From contig JADGEK010000021.1 in assembly GCA_016744395.1 (NCBI GenBank), positions 1 through 59,778 on the forward strand: a DNA stretch of 59,778 nt. Direction: 5' to 3'. This document shows, piece after piece, positions 35,300 to 44,798 of the stretch. The notes below the pieces were generated by a model that searched no databases, had not been told where the DNA came from, and worked only from the letters and a program-made list of their open reading frames with translations. Each line of letters opens with the position of its first letter. Within the stretch, counting starts at the first letter, position 1. The DNA comes from Gammaproteobacteria bacterium (GTDB taxonomy: Bacteria; Pseudomonadota; Gammaproteobacteria; GRL18). Position numbers and translations under genes: made by a program.

Positions 35300-36856
35300 G
35301 TGCAGGAGATTTTAGAACAGGTTTTTGGTTATCTGAAAGGAATTTGGAACAAACGTTGGTATGCAATGGGTATTGCCTGGGTAATGTGTATTGCAGGTTG
35401 GGGATATATTTATAATATGCCCGATCAATTCCAGTCTACAGGAAAGTTATATATTGATACTCAGTCACTTTTACGTCCATTATTAAGAGGTCTTGCTATT
35501 CAAACTAATGTTGAGCAACAGGTTAGATTGATGGTTAAAACTCTATTGACGCGCCCTAATGTGATTAAAATTATTAATATTGCTGATCTTGATCTGCATG
35601 TTAATAGTGATGAGGCTATGAATGGGCTGATTAAATCATTGCAGGGTAAAATTAAAATAAAAAAGACTGGCAGAGAAAACCTCTATAACATTTCAGTTGA
35701 TGATAAAGATCCAGAGATTGCTCAACGTATTGTTCAGGCAACACTCACCGTGTTTGTTGAAAATACATTGGGTGAAGGACGAGATGAATCGGACTCAGCC
35801 CGAAAATTTATTGATAAACAAATAAAAGAATATGAAAAACGACTGGTAAAAGCTGAAAAAAAACTGACAGAATTTAAGCAGACAAATTATGAAATGCTGT
35901 CATCTGGGCAAGGGTATTATTCTCAGATGAAAGCGGCACAAACTCAATTAGAACAAGCAAAATTAGAGTTAAAAGAAGCCATAGAAAATAAAACGGCATT
36001 AGAAGAAGAAATTGAGGATCTTGAAGATGATATCGAATCTTATGATCTAATACCTTCGCCAACATCGGGACCTGCTATTGCTAGCAGCTATGATACTCGA
36101 ATAGAGGCACTTGAAACGGATATTGATAATTTTCTGATTGGCTACACAGAAAAACACCCTGATGTCATTTCCTCAAAGCGTTTGTTAAAACGATTGAAGG
36201 CGAAGCGAAGCAGTGAAATTGCAACTTATAAGGCTAAGAAAAAGAACAATCAAGATACTATCTCAAAAGATGTTGGTGAAAATCCGATCTATCAGCAATT
36301 AAAAATTAGCATGGGGCAGGCAAATGCTGTGGTGCAGACATTGAATGTACGCATCACAGAATATGAAGGCCGCTATGAAAAAATGAAAAAACTGGTGAAT
36401 ACGGTGCCAGAAATTGATGCAAAGCTGGTGGCATTAAATCGGGATTATAGTGTCACTAAAGAACAATATAATAAATTCTTGCAAAAAAGAGAGTCAGCCA
36501 GTATTTCACGTAGTGTTGATCAAACAACAGATAGTGTCCAATTTCGAGTTATTGAGCAACCTAGGGTGATTAAGGAACCTGTGGGGCCAAATAGAATTTT
36601 ATTCTCTTCCCTTGTGTTGTTGATTTCTCTGGGAGTAGGGATTGGAATTGCATTTCTAGTGTCACAGTTAAAACCCGTCTTTAATTCAGTGCATTCAATT
36701 TCTCAGGCAACCAGTTACCCCATTTTAGGTAGCGTTTCTGCGATTAGTTCGCCAGCACAGAAGCAAAGAAGAATGATGATGGCTTTTTCTTTTTTCCTTT
36801 TACTCTTGTTATTAGTCACTATCTATAGTGCTTTGATAGCATGGTATTATTTTTGA
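35300..36856 (+). CDS. XrtA system polysaccharide chain-length determinant (Wzc N-terminal-like)
   Basis: 518 residues. A Wzz-type inner-membrane protein with one membrane segment near the N-terminus (about 20-38) and two near the C-terminus (about 430-455 and 495-516). Between them is a long periplasmic coiled coil (about 165-400). QFQSTGKLYIDTQSLL is the Wzz-domain start, and the proline-rich RVIEQPRVIKEPVGPNR precedes the second membrane segment. No kinase domain is attached; that is the next gene. The start is GTG with AAGG 9 bases upstream. It regulates chain length and links polymerase to the outer-membrane exporter. Confidence 0.9.
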   Translation: MQEILEQVFGYLKGIWNKRWYAMGIAWVMCIAGWGYIYNMPDQFQSTGKLYIDTQSLLRPLLRGLAIQTNVEQQVRLMVKTLLTRPNVIKIINIADLDLHVNSDEAMNGLIKSLQGKIKIKKTGRENLYNISVDDKDPEIAQRIVQATLTVFVENTLGEGRDESDSARKFIDKQIKEYEKRLVKAEKKLTEFKQTNYEMLSSGQGYYSQMKAAQTQLEQAKLELKEAIENKTALEEEIEDLEDDIESYDLIPSPTSGPAIASSYDTRIEALETDIDNFLIGYTEKHPDVISSKRLLKRLKAKRSSEIATYKAKKKNNQDTISKDVGENPIYQQLKISMGQANAVVQTLNVRITEYEGRYEKMKKLVNTVPEIDAKLVALNRDYSVTKEQYNKFLQKRESASISRSVDQTTDSVQFRVIEQPRVIKEPVGPNRILFSSLVLLISLGVGIGIAFLVSQLKPVFNSVHSISQATSYPILGSVSAISSPAQKQRRMMMAFSFFLLLLLLVTIYSALIAWYYF

Positions 36857-36882
36857 GCATAATTTAACGGTAATATCTTTTT

Positions 36883-37848
36883 ATGAGTACAATTGAAAGA
36901 GCTGTGGGTCAAAATAAATCTCCAGTAGAAAAAAATAAAATTGCAGCAGAATGTGATGTAAAGTCGGAGCAAGAGTTACATACTGAACTCAATAAACAAT
37001 ATTTAGAAAAGAGTAGCGCCTTATTGAATAACTCGGACGAGTTATTGGATGGACAAGACACTATTATTGCCAATGCAGTCAAACAACAGGGGGCTTCTGA
37101 ATCACAAATACCTACTGATGAAAGGCAGTCAACTCAGGTTGAAATCGATTTAAAACATCTTGCCGATCAGGGAATTATTGTTCCAAGTGAAGAAAGAAAT
37201 ATTTTAAATGAAGAGTATCGAAGAATAAAACAACCCCTGATTAATAATGTTAAAGGAAAATCGGCCCAAGTCATTGAAAAATCTAATTTAATTCAAGTTA
37301 CCAGTGCCTTACCTGGAGAAGGAAAAACATTTACGGCCATTAATCTTGCCATGGCTATTTCTTTGGAATTTGACTATACCGTTTTGCTAGTTGATGGCGA
37401 TCTTCTTAGGCCGTCCTTGAATGATATGTTTGGAATTGATGAAAAAAGGGGCTTATCTGAGTATCTTTCGGGTGATATTAATAGCCTTTCTGAAGTTTTA
37501 TTAACGACTAATATTCCTAAGTTGACATTATTACCTGCTGGAAAACAGCACCATTTAACCAGTGAATTATTCAGTAGTGGGGTCATGGATAATTTGTTCT
37601 GTGAATTATCTGAACGTTATAGTGATCGAATTATTATTATTGATTCCCCCCCCGTCTTGCATACTAATGAAGCTAATATTCTGGCAAAAAATGTGGGGCA
37701 AATTGTTTTTGTTATTGAACAAAACAAAACAACACAAATTGAAGTAAAAGAAGCTTTATCTCAATTTGACGATAATAGTGTGATTGGCATTGTTATGAAT
37801 AAAAGTCGCAGTGGCGACTCGAGTAGCGGTTATGGATATTATTATTAA
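36883..37848 (+). CDS. XrtA-associated tyrosine autokinase
   Basis: Cytoplasmic BY-kinase of 321 residues. About 110 residues of variable, acidic sequence precede the kinase. Walker A is LPGEGKTFTAIN (GEGKT at 145-149), Walker A' VLLVDGDLLRPSL, Walker B IIIIDSPPVL. The C-terminus ends in a tyrosine cluster (GYGYYY), the usual autophosphorylation tail. It should work with the Wzz-like protein encoded upstream in cycles of phosphorylation that drive polymer export. The last codons overlap the next gene by 17 bases. Confidence 0.93.
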   Translation: MSTIERAVGQNKSPVEKNKIAAECDVKSEQELHTELNKQYLEKSSALLNNSDELLDGQDTIIANAVKQQGASESQIPTDERQSTQVEIDLKHLADQGIIVPSEERNILNEEYRRIKQPLINNVKGKSAQVIEKSNLIQVTSALPGEGKTFTAINLAMAISLEFDYTVLLVDGDLLRPSLNDMFGIDEKRGLSEYLSGDINSLSEVLLTTNIPKLTLLPAGKQHHLTSELFSSGVMDNLFCELSERYSDRIIIIDSPPVLHTNEANILAKNVGQIVFVIEQNKTTQIEVKEALSQFDDNSVIGIVMNKSRSGDSSSGYGYYY

Positions 37849-39268
37849 TAAAAAAGCAGTTTTTATACTGTCTCTAGGAATGTTGCTTAGTCATAATGTT
37901 TCAGCAGAAGCTGAAGTTGATAAAATTAACCCAACTATTACTGTTGGGATGACTTATACCGATAATGTTGATTTAACTTCTACGAATGAAGAGAGTGACC
38001 TGGTTTTGAGGGTTACACCAAGTTTGGGGGATGCTGGGATTTCAACTCAGGGAAGCCGCCTGAGGACGCAATTAAACTATAGCGTGAGTGGGTTATCTTA
38101 TGAGTCAAATTCCAATAGTAATGATTTGAATCATAATTTGGCTGCTAGTGCGAATGCAGAAATTATAAAAAATGCTATTTTTCTTGATGCTTTTGCGAAT
38201 ACAAGACAGGTCTTGTTAGATCAAAATACAAGTTCATCTTCAGATGGCATCAGTGGTTCAAATAATTTGACGAACACTTATACTTATGGATTAACAGCAT
38301 CCTGGAAGAAAAACTGGGAACGTTATGCTACTTCAGATTTTAGTTATAGTTACGATGAAGTAAAATTAAGTGGCGGTGATGACAGTACTGGTAACCGCTT
38401 TAATTTTCATTTTGCTAATGGTCCTAAGTTCAATCAATATTTTTGGGATCTTAATTATAATTATAATGAGACACGTTATGATTCTGATAGCCCTGACACC
38501 ACAACAAAAATTGCTTATATTACATTAGGGTACCACTATTCCCGACTTTTGGATTTAAGGATTAGGCTAGGTCAAGAAGATTATGATAATACAGTCGACG
38601 ATGGTTTTGGCTGGACAGTTGGCGGTAACTGGCATCCAAGTGAAAGAACCTCTTTGGATGCCAGTTGGGGGCAACGAGCCTTTGGTCGAACTGCTTTTTT
38701 AGATTTTTCTCACCGAACTAAAAGGATTACATGGCAAGTTAATTATAGTGATGATGTCACTAATAGCCGTGGACAACTAATTGAAAATAGTCAGTCAATT
38801 AATGATATTAATGCCAATCCAGATGATAACCAGAGCGCAAATATTAATGGTATTGATGTTCCTCTGGCAACGTTCGATCCAAACTTGCGTTTAACTCGCC
38901 GTTTAACTGGAAGCGCATCTGCTCATTATAATAAGTCATCTTTTACTCTGAGCCTTTATGCTGAACGTCTATACTATGGCGATGCTGATAATAAAGACAA
39001 TGATAATCAGGGTGCCAGTTTGAATTGGGGCTTTAGGATTGGAGGAAAAACTTTAATGAATACTCGTTTGTCCTGGGACTCTTTGGAAGATCTGGATGTT
39101 AATAATACACAGAAGAGAATGGGCTTGTCATGGTCTCTAAACAGGACTTTTTCGCCCACTCTTACTGGTAATATTGGTTACACCTATACCAATAATGATG
39201 CCGATATTAAACTCACTGAATATGATGAAAATAGAGTTTTTGTTAATATTTCCAAGAGTTATCGATAA
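37832..39268 (+). CDS. PEP-CTERM system-associated outer-membrane beta-barrel protein
   Basis: About 478 residues. A signal peptide (AVFILSLGMLLSHNVSA) precedes a typical large barrel. Alternating aromatic/polar strands run throughout (INPTITVGMTYTDNVDLTS, LRTQLNYSVSGLSYES, TGNIGYTYTNNDADI), and the chain ends in an aromatic-rich strand (VFVNISKSYR). It belongs by position and pattern to the barrel protein family of XrtA-type EPS loci, probably part of the secretion pore. ATG 37832 gives a clean signal peptide; a GTG at 37811 is an alternative. The ATPase gene that usually follows is absent. Confidence 0.85.
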   Translation: MDIIINKKAVFILSLGMLLSHNVSAEAEVDKINPTITVGMTYTDNVDLTSTNEESDLVLRVTPSLGDAGISTQGSRLRTQLNYSVSGLSYESNSNSNDLNHNLAASANAEIIKNAIFLDAFANTRQVLLDQNTSSSSDGISGSNNLTNTYTYGLTASWKKNWERYATSDFSYSYDEVKLSGGDDSTGNRFNFHFANGPKFNQYFWDLNYNYNETRYDSDSPDTTTKIAYITLGYHYSRLLDLRIRLGQEDYDNTVDDGFGWTVGGNWHPSERTSLDASWGQRAFGRTAFLDFSHRTKRITWQVNYSDDVTNSRGQLIENSQSINDINANPDDNQSANINGIDVPLATFDPNLRLTRRLTGSASAHYNKSSFTLSLYAERLYYGDADNKDNDNQGASLNWGFRIGGKTLMNTRLSWDSLEDLDVNNTQKRMGLSWSLNRTFSPTLTGNIGYTYTNNDADIKLTEYDENRVFVNISKSYR

Positions 39269-39303
39269 CGTTTAATCGACAATAAATAAGCGATAAAATC
39301 CTT

Positions 39304-40443
39304 ATGTTTAAATTAATTTGTGTGGTAGGTGCGCGTCCTAATTTTATGAAAATAGCACCTGTGATGGAAGCTTTTTCAAATTATAAAGCATCGGATAGCT
39401 CTGAAATATTTAATGTTAAGCTAGTTCATACTGGGCAGCATTATGATGATAATATGAAAGCCCAGTTTTTTACTCAACTGGGAATTCCAGAACCTGATAT
39501 TGATCTGGGTGTTGGTGGAGGGAGTCATGCTGTACAAACTGCAGATGTCATGAAACGTTTTGAACCTGTTATGGATGACTTTCAACCTGATGCAATTATT
39601 GTTGTTGGTGATGTTAATTCAACAATAGCTTGTGCTTTGGTGTCGGTAAAAAAACAAGTTCCAGTTATCCATATTGAAGCAGGACTGCGAAGTTATGATC
39701 GTTACATGCCAGAAGAAATTAACCGTGTGTTAACCGATCAAATTTCTGATCGCCTCTATATTACAGAAAGAAGTGCAGAAGCGAATTTAGCAAGAGAAGG
39801 TATTGATACAGACAGAGTTTGTTTTGTTGGTAACGTCATGATTGATACTCTTAAAAAAAATGCTCAAAAAGCAGTTTCTTTCTCTGAAACATTAAAATCA
39901 TATTATGTACCAGCAGAAATTATATCTCAGGTTCAGGATAGTAACTATTCTTTAGTCACCATGCATCGTCCATCAAATGTTGATGAACCTATTGTGTTAG
40001 AACGACTCCTGACAGCTATTACAAAAACCAGTCAAACGATACCTGTTATTTTTCCAGTACATCCGAGAACCAGTAGTAAAATTAAAGAATTTAAGCTGGA
40101 TAAGTATCTTCAAAATGATCAGGTTATCACTTTACCGCCACTGGGATACATGCAATTAGTTGGTCTGATGAAAAGTGCAAAACTGGTGATAACAGATTCA
40201 GGTGGTATTCAGGAAGAGACAACTGCTTTAGGTGTTCCGTGTATTACGATTAGAGAAAATACAGAACGTCCTATTACCGTTGAACAAGGAACAAATACGA
40301 TAGTCGGTACCAATAGTGAATTAATACAGGAGACTTTTGAAGAGATTATTAATAGCGGTGGAAAATCAGGCTGTGAACCTGAGTATTGGGATGGACATGC
40401 TGCTGAAAGAATTGTTGCGGACATTGCTAAATGGCTAGGGTGA
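39304..40443 (+). CDS. wecB: UDP-N-acetylglucosamine 2-epimerase (non-hydrolysing)
   Basis: Converts UDP-GlcNAc to UDP-ManNAc for the polysaccharide. Family marks: VVGARPNFMKIAPV at the N-terminus, LVHTGQHYDDNM, HIEAGLRSYDRYMPEEINR, VTMHRPSNVD, and ITDSGGIQEETTALGVPCITIRENTERPIT cut here in two conserved blocks (SGGIQEE and RENTERP). The length of 379 is normal. The stop overlaps a GTG start of the deacetylase gene (GTGA). Confidence 0.95.
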   Translation: MFKLICVVGARPNFMKIAPVMEAFSNYKASDSSEIFNVKLVHTGQHYDDNMKAQFFTQLGIPEPDIDLGVGGGSHAVQTADVMKRFEPVMDDFQPDAIIVVGDVNSTIACALVSVKKQVPVIHIEAGLRSYDRYMPEEINRVLTDQISDRLYITERSAEANLAREGIDTDRVCFVGNVMIDTLKKNAQKAVSFSETLKSYYVPAEIISQVQDSNYSLVTMHRPSNVDEPIVLERLLTAITKTSQTIPVIFPVHPRTSSKIKEFKLDKYLQNDQVITLPPLGYMQLVGLMKSAKLVITDSGGIQEETTALGVPCITIRENTERPITVEQGTNTIVGTNSELIQETFEEIINSGGKSGCEPEYWDGHAAERIVADIAKWLG

Positions 40444-41282
40444 GGGAAGTTAATTCTAAAATTACCAATGCAATGAGCGTTGATGTGGAGGACTACTTTC
40501 AAGTTTCAGCATTTGAAAAAAATATTGACCCATCGGATTGGGATAAACTACCCTGTCGAGTTGAACATAACACACACAAAATCCTGGAATTATTCAAGCA
40601 AGCTAATATCCATAGCACTTTCTTTGTTTTGGGCTGGGTTGCTGAACGATATCCTGAACTGGTTAGAGAAATTGTCACTCATGGGCATGAGCTTGCCAGT
40701 CATGGCTACGCACACCAAAGAGCCACATTACAGAGTAGAGAAGTCTTCCGTGATGATATCGATCGGGCAAAAAAACTACTTGAAGATATTAGCGGAAAAA
40801 AAATATTAGGTTATCGTGCCCCCAGTTATTCCATCAGTACACAAAATTTATGGGCGCATGATGAGTTACTGAAAGCAGGGCATGAATACAGCTCTAGTGT
40901 CTATCCTGTTAAACATGATTTATATGGCATTCCCGATGCCCCTCGGTTTGCCTATCGCTGTGAAAACGGCTTATTAGAAATACCTATAACTACTTCAAAA
41001 TTTGGTTCAAAAAATATACCAGCAGGCGGCGGTGGATTTTTCAGATTTTTTCCCTATACTTTTTCGCGATGGAACATTCATCGTGTTAATCAAAAGGATC
41101 AACAGCCAACTATTTTTTACTTCCATCCATGGGAAATTGATCCTGATCAGCCCAGACAAACAGGCATCAGCCTGAAATCACAATTCCGCCATTATTTGAA
41201 CCTGAATAAAATGCAGCCCAGGCTAAAACAATTATTATCTGATTTTCAATGGGATAGAATGGATAAAATCTTTCTAAAATAA
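40440..41282 (+). CDS. XrtA system polysaccharide deacetylase (NodB-like)
   Basis: About 280 residues. A NodB-homology deacetylase with MSVDVEDYFQVSAFE near the start (metal Asp), HSTFFVLGWVAERYPELV, ELASHGYAHQ with metal-binding His, and GYRAPSYSIS. The C-terminal part (YFHPWEIDPDQPR, FRHYLNLNKM) is the extension found in exosortase-linked deacetylases. It removes acetyl groups from amino sugars, in keeping with wecB next door. GTG 40440 overlapping the previous stop is preferred; ATG 40473 would start directly at the catalytic strand. Confidence 0.92.
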   Translation: MREVNSKITNAMSVDVEDYFQVSAFEKNIDPSDWDKLPCRVEHNTHKILELFKQANIHSTFFVLGWVAERYPELVREIVTHGHELASHGYAHQRATLQSREVFRDDIDRAKKLLEDISGKKILGYRAPSYSISTQNLWAHDELLKAGHEYSSSVYPVKHDLYGIPDAPRFAYRCENGLLEIPITTSKFGSKNIPAGGGGFFRFFPYTFSRWNIHRVNQKDQQPTIFYFHPWEIDPDQPRQTGISLKSQFRHYLNLNKMQPRLKQLLSDFQWDRMDKIFLK

Positions 41283-41321
41283 TCATGATTTATTATTTTT
41301 ATTCCATCAATATAATCATCG

Positions 41322-41349
41322 TCCTACAACACTTTTCCTATTTGTAGGA
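41322..41349 (+). other. Intra-operon hairpin
   Basis: TCCTACAA (41322-41329) and TTGTAGGA (41342-41349) form a perfect 8-bp stem with a 12-base loop, 12 bases before the next ATG. There is no following T-run, so it is not a simple terminator. It may tune translation or stabilise a processed mRNA end. Confidence 0.4.
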
Positions 41350-41361
41350 TATAATTTCCTA

Positions 41362-42393
41362 ATGAATAAAATAACAATAAATCAAGCAACTGATAATGAT
41401 AAAGAACGTTGGGATGCTTATGTCAATCAACACCCAGAGGCGACATTCTTCCATCAGTATGGCTGGAAACAAGCACTCAATAAATCATTTCGGCATAAAT
41501 GTTACTATCTCTATGCCGTTCAGGATGAGAACATTGTGGGAGTCCTTCCTCTTGGACATATAAAAAGCCTTTTTTTTGGCAACGCCCTAATTTCCACCCC
41601 CTTTGCCGTCTATGGCGGTGTTCTTTCTGACAATAATGAAATTAAGCAATTATTGACAAACGATGCTTGTCAGCTTGCAGAAAAACTTAAAGTTGATCAT
41701 CTGGAAATCCGTAATATTAAACAACAGCACCCAGACTGGCCCAATAAAGAACTTTACGTCTACTTTAAAAAAGAGCTGGCTGATAATGATGATGATAATT
41801 TAAAAGCGATCCCCAGAAAGCAGCGTGCAATGGTTCGAAAAGGAATTAAAGCTGGCCTAGAGTATGATATCAGTAAAAATATCGACTCATTTTATCAGGC
41901 CTATTCAGAAAGTGTCAGAAATCTTGGGACGCCCGTTTTTTCTAAAAAATTCTTTGCTTCATTGATTGATGTATTTGGCGAGCAGGCCGATATATTGACG
42001 GTGACTAAAGAAAATGAATTAGTCGCGAGTGTACTGAGTTTTTATTATAAAAATGAAGTACTGCCATATTATGGTGGTGGTACCTCAGTAGCCCGAAATT
42101 TAAAGGGCAATGATTTTATGTATTGGGCATTGATGCAGCATAGCGTGCAGCAGGGTATCACTGCGTTTGATTATGGACGCAGTAAAGAAGGAACTGGCTC
42201 TTATAGTTTTAAAAAGAACTGGGGGTTCGAACCAAGACCTCTTTTTTATGAATTCTACCTGGTCAAAGCAAAAGCTATCCCAGATATCAACCCATTAAAT
42301 CCTAAATATCAGCGCTTTATTTCGATTTGGCGAAAATTACCACTGAAACTCAGCCAAATGCTGGGGCCAATCCTGTCGAGGGATCTGGGGTGA
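41362..42393 (+). CDS. FemAB family XrtA/PEP-CTERM system-associated protein
   Basis: 343 residues with the double GNAT-like fold of FemAB/peptidyl-tRNA-dependent transferases. Visible: WDAYVNQHPEATFFHQYGWK at the start, then VGVLPLGHIKS, RKQRAMVRKGIKAGLEYDI, and FDYGRSKEGTGSYSFKKNWGFEP near the end, the best-conserved block of this family. The protein is expected to add an amino acid or acyl group to a sugar or peptide of the surface polymer; the acceptor is unknown. The stop overlaps the next start (GTGA). Confidence 0.9.
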   Translation: MNKITINQATDNDKERWDAYVNQHPEATFFHQYGWKQALNKSFRHKCYYLYAVQDENIVGVLPLGHIKSLFFGNALISTPFAVYGGVLSDNNEIKQLLTNDACQLAEKLKVDHLEIRNIKQQHPDWPNKELYVYFKKELADNDDDNLKAIPRKQRAMVRKGIKAGLEYDISKNIDSFYQAYSESVRNLGTPVFSKKFFASLIDVFGEQADILTVTKENELVASVLSFYYKNEVLPYYGGGTSVARNLKGNDFMYWALMQHSVQQGITAFDYGRSKEGTGSYSFKKNWGFEPRPLFYEFYLVKAKAIPDINPLNPKYQRFISIWRKLPLKLSQMLGPILSRDLG

Positions 42394-43637
42394 TAGAGCC
42401 TTCAGCAAAGAAAGAGCCATTACTTCTACTAGTCCACAGAATACCTTATCCACCTAATAAGGGGGATAAAATACGCTCGTTTAATTTATTAAAGTTTTTA
42501 AGTACCACTTTTGATATCTATCTGGGGGCATTTATTGATGATCCCGAAGATAAGAAGTATATCTATAAAGTTGAAGAGTATTGCAAAGACGTCCATCTAA
42601 TTGAAATAAATCCTAAACAGAGAAAACTAGCTAGTTTAAGTGCTTTTTTTAGTAGTGAAGCTCTGAGTTTACCCTATTACAGATTGGCACCAATGCAACT
42701 CTGGGTTGATAATATTGTGTCAGCTAAGACCATTAAAAAGCATTTTGTTTATTCATCGCCCATGGCACAATATATTCAGAATATTGACAGTGCTGAGTTA
42801 AAGGTTATTGACTTTGTTGATGTTGATTCTGAAAAATGGAAGCAATACAGTGAAAAACATTCTGGATTAATGAAATGGGTTTATGCCAGAGAGGCCAGAA
42901 AATTACTTGAATTTGAAAAACAGGTGAGCAATGAGTTTGATTGGTCTTTGTTTGTGAGTAAAAATGAAGCTGATTTATTTAAACAGCTAGCTCCAGTCTC
43001 TATCGATGAAAAGGTGACTTATTATAGCAATGGCGTTGATACGGCTTATTTTTCCCCAGAAATAGAATTGGAAAATCCCTATATTGAACATGGAAAAAAT
43101 ACACCAATAATGGTTTTTACAGGTGCAATGGATTACTGGGCGAATCAAGAAGCAGTGATATGGTTTGCTGAATCAATTTTTCCAATATTAAAACAAAATT
43201 GCCCAGATGCCTGTTTTTATATTGTGGGCTCAAGACCTTCTGAAAAAATAATGTTTTTATCAGAAAAAGCAGGTATCTTTGTTACGGGAGGTGTGAATGA
43301 TATTCGCCCCTACATCAACTTTGCTAACCTCGTAGTTGCTCCTTTAAGAATTGCCAGAGGTATTCAAAATAAAGTACTCGAAGCAATGGCTATGGAAAAA
43401 CCTGTTGTTGCAACACATGCTGCTATGGTTGGCATTGACACCTCTTTTGAAAAGAATACGAATGGTGAATTTAAGTCGTATACCAGTGACTCTGCAGATG
43501 AAATAGCACAGATTTGTGAGAAAATTATTCTAGATGGAGATCATAAAGATTTAGGGAAGCAAGGCCGAGAGCTAGTTATCAATCATTTCTCATGGGATAG
43601 TCATTTGGACAAAATAACCAAATACCTGAAAAAGTAA
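42390..43637 (+). CDS. PEP-CTERM/XrtA system glycosyltransferase (TIGR03087-like)
   Basis: GT4-type glycosyltransferase of about 415 residues. The conserved start LLLVHRIPYPPNKGDKIRSF is diagnostic of this exosortase-linked family. The GT-B C-terminal domain has VFTGAMDYWANQEAV, NLVVAPLRIARGIQNKVLEA and the MAMEKPVVAT loop. GTG 42390 (overlapping the upstream TGA) is chosen because GAGGGA lies 6 bases upstream; an upstream ATG at 42327 lies inside the previous gene and has no ribosome site. Confidence 0.92.
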   Translation: MIEPSAKKEPLLLLVHRIPYPPNKGDKIRSFNLLKFLSTTFDIYLGAFIDDPEDKKYIYKVEEYCKDVHLIEINPKQRKLASLSAFFSSEALSLPYYRLAPMQLWVDNIVSAKTIKKHFVYSSPMAQYIQNIDSAELKVIDFVDVDSEKWKQYSEKHSGLMKWVYAREARKLLEFEKQVSNEFDWSLFVSKNEADLFKQLAPVSIDEKVTYYSNGVDTAYFSPEIELENPYIEHGKNTPIMVFTGAMDYWANQEAVIWFAESIFPILKQNCPDACFYIVGSRPSEKIMFLSEKAGIFVTGGVNDIRPYINFANLVVAPLRIARGIQNKVLEAMAMEKPVVATHAAMVGIDTSFEKNTNGEFKSYTSDSADEIAQICEKIILDGDHKDLGKQGRELVINHFSWDSHLDKITKYLKK

Positions 43638-43644
43638 AATCATA

Positions 43645-44796
43645 ATGTCAAAGAAGTCAATAATTGCACATGTGATCTATCGTTTTGGCATGGGGGGACT
43701 GGAGAACGGTCTGGTTAATATTATTAACCGTTTACCTGAGGATAAATATCGGCATGTAATAATATGCATGACTGATCACGGTGAATTTTCCCAACGCTTA
43801 AATGTATCAGTAGATATCTATGATATGCACAAAAAACCAGGGAAAGATTTCATGGTTTACTATCGCTTGTGGAAACTGTTTAGAAAAATCAGACCAGATA
43901 TTGTTCATACCCGTAATATGTCAGCATTGGAGTCGCAATTGCCTGCTTTTTTATCTGGGGTACCGATTAGAATTCATGGCGAACATGGAAGAGATGTACA
44001 TGATCTGGATGGCAGTAATAAACGCTACCAAAGTATCAGAAAGTTTTTTAGATTGATAATTGATTATTATATTCCTTTATCCAAAGATCTGGAAAAGTAT
44101 CTGAGTAATACTATTGAAATCAAAAAAGAAAAAATTATCACTATTTGTAACGGTGTGGATACCGAAAAGTTTCAACATCTGGAGGCGATGGATTTAACTT
44201 CTTCCAGTTTACGTTTGGGATTTATCAACAGTGACACGATTGTTATAGGCACAGTGGGTCGTTTAGAGGAGGTTAAAGATCAGCCTAATTTGCTGGAAGC
44301 ATTCATTGAATTGCTTAAATTACCCAATGTAGCTGATAAAGACATAAAACTTCTTTTAGTCGGTGATGGTTCTCTGAGAGATAAGCTACAGAGGAGGGTT
44401 GACGAAAAAGGCCTACAAAATAAAGTCTGGTTGGCTGGTGCCAGGGAAGACGTACCTGAATTAATGAATTTGATGACGATCTTTGTCTTACCTTCCCTTG
44501 CAGAGGGGATATCAAATACCATTCTTGAAGCTATGGCATGTAGTTTGCCCGTTATTGCAACCAATGTGGGTGGCAATGCTGAACTTATCATCGATGGTCA
44601 AACAGGATGGATTGTACCCAGAGCTGACCATCATGCCATTAAAGAAAAATGTCTTCGATATATAGAATCACCAGAATTAATTCAAAAACAGGGTAGTTTA
44701 GCCAGAAAAAGAATTGAAGAAAAATTCAGTATCATTAATATGGTGCAAAACTACAATAATGTTTATTTAACATCAATTAAAGAAAAGATTGCTTAA
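43645..44796 (+). CDS. PEP-CTERM/XrtA system glycosyltransferase (TIGR03088-like)
   Basis: 383 residues, GT4 family. It begins with IAHVIYRFGMGGLENGLVN, typical of this subgroup, and carries HTRNMSALESQLPAFL, GTVGRLEEVKDQP, and the donor-binding block LPSLAEGISNTILEAMA. The gene ends two bases before the amidotransferase start. In many XrtA loci the exosortase gene lies between these two genes; here there is no room for it. Confidence 0.92.
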   Translation: MSKKSIIAHVIYRFGMGGLENGLVNIINRLPEDKYRHVIICMTDHGEFSQRLNVSVDIYDMHKKPGKDFMVYYRLWKLFRKIRPDIVHTRNMSALESQLPAFLSGVPIRIHGEHGRDVHDLDGSNKRYQSIRKFFRLIIDYYIPLSKDLEKYLSNTIEIKKEKIITICNGVDTEKFQHLEAMDLTSSSLRLGFINSDTIVIGTVGRLEEVKDQPNLLEAFIELLKLPNVADKDIKLLLVGDGSLRDKLQRRVDEKGLQNKVWLAGAREDVPELMNLMTIFVLPSLAEGISNTILEAMACSLPVIATNVGGNAELIIDGQTGWIVPRADHHAIKEKCLRYIESPELIQKQGSLARKRIEEKFSIINMVQNYNNVYLTSIKEKIA

Positions 44797-44798
44797 AA

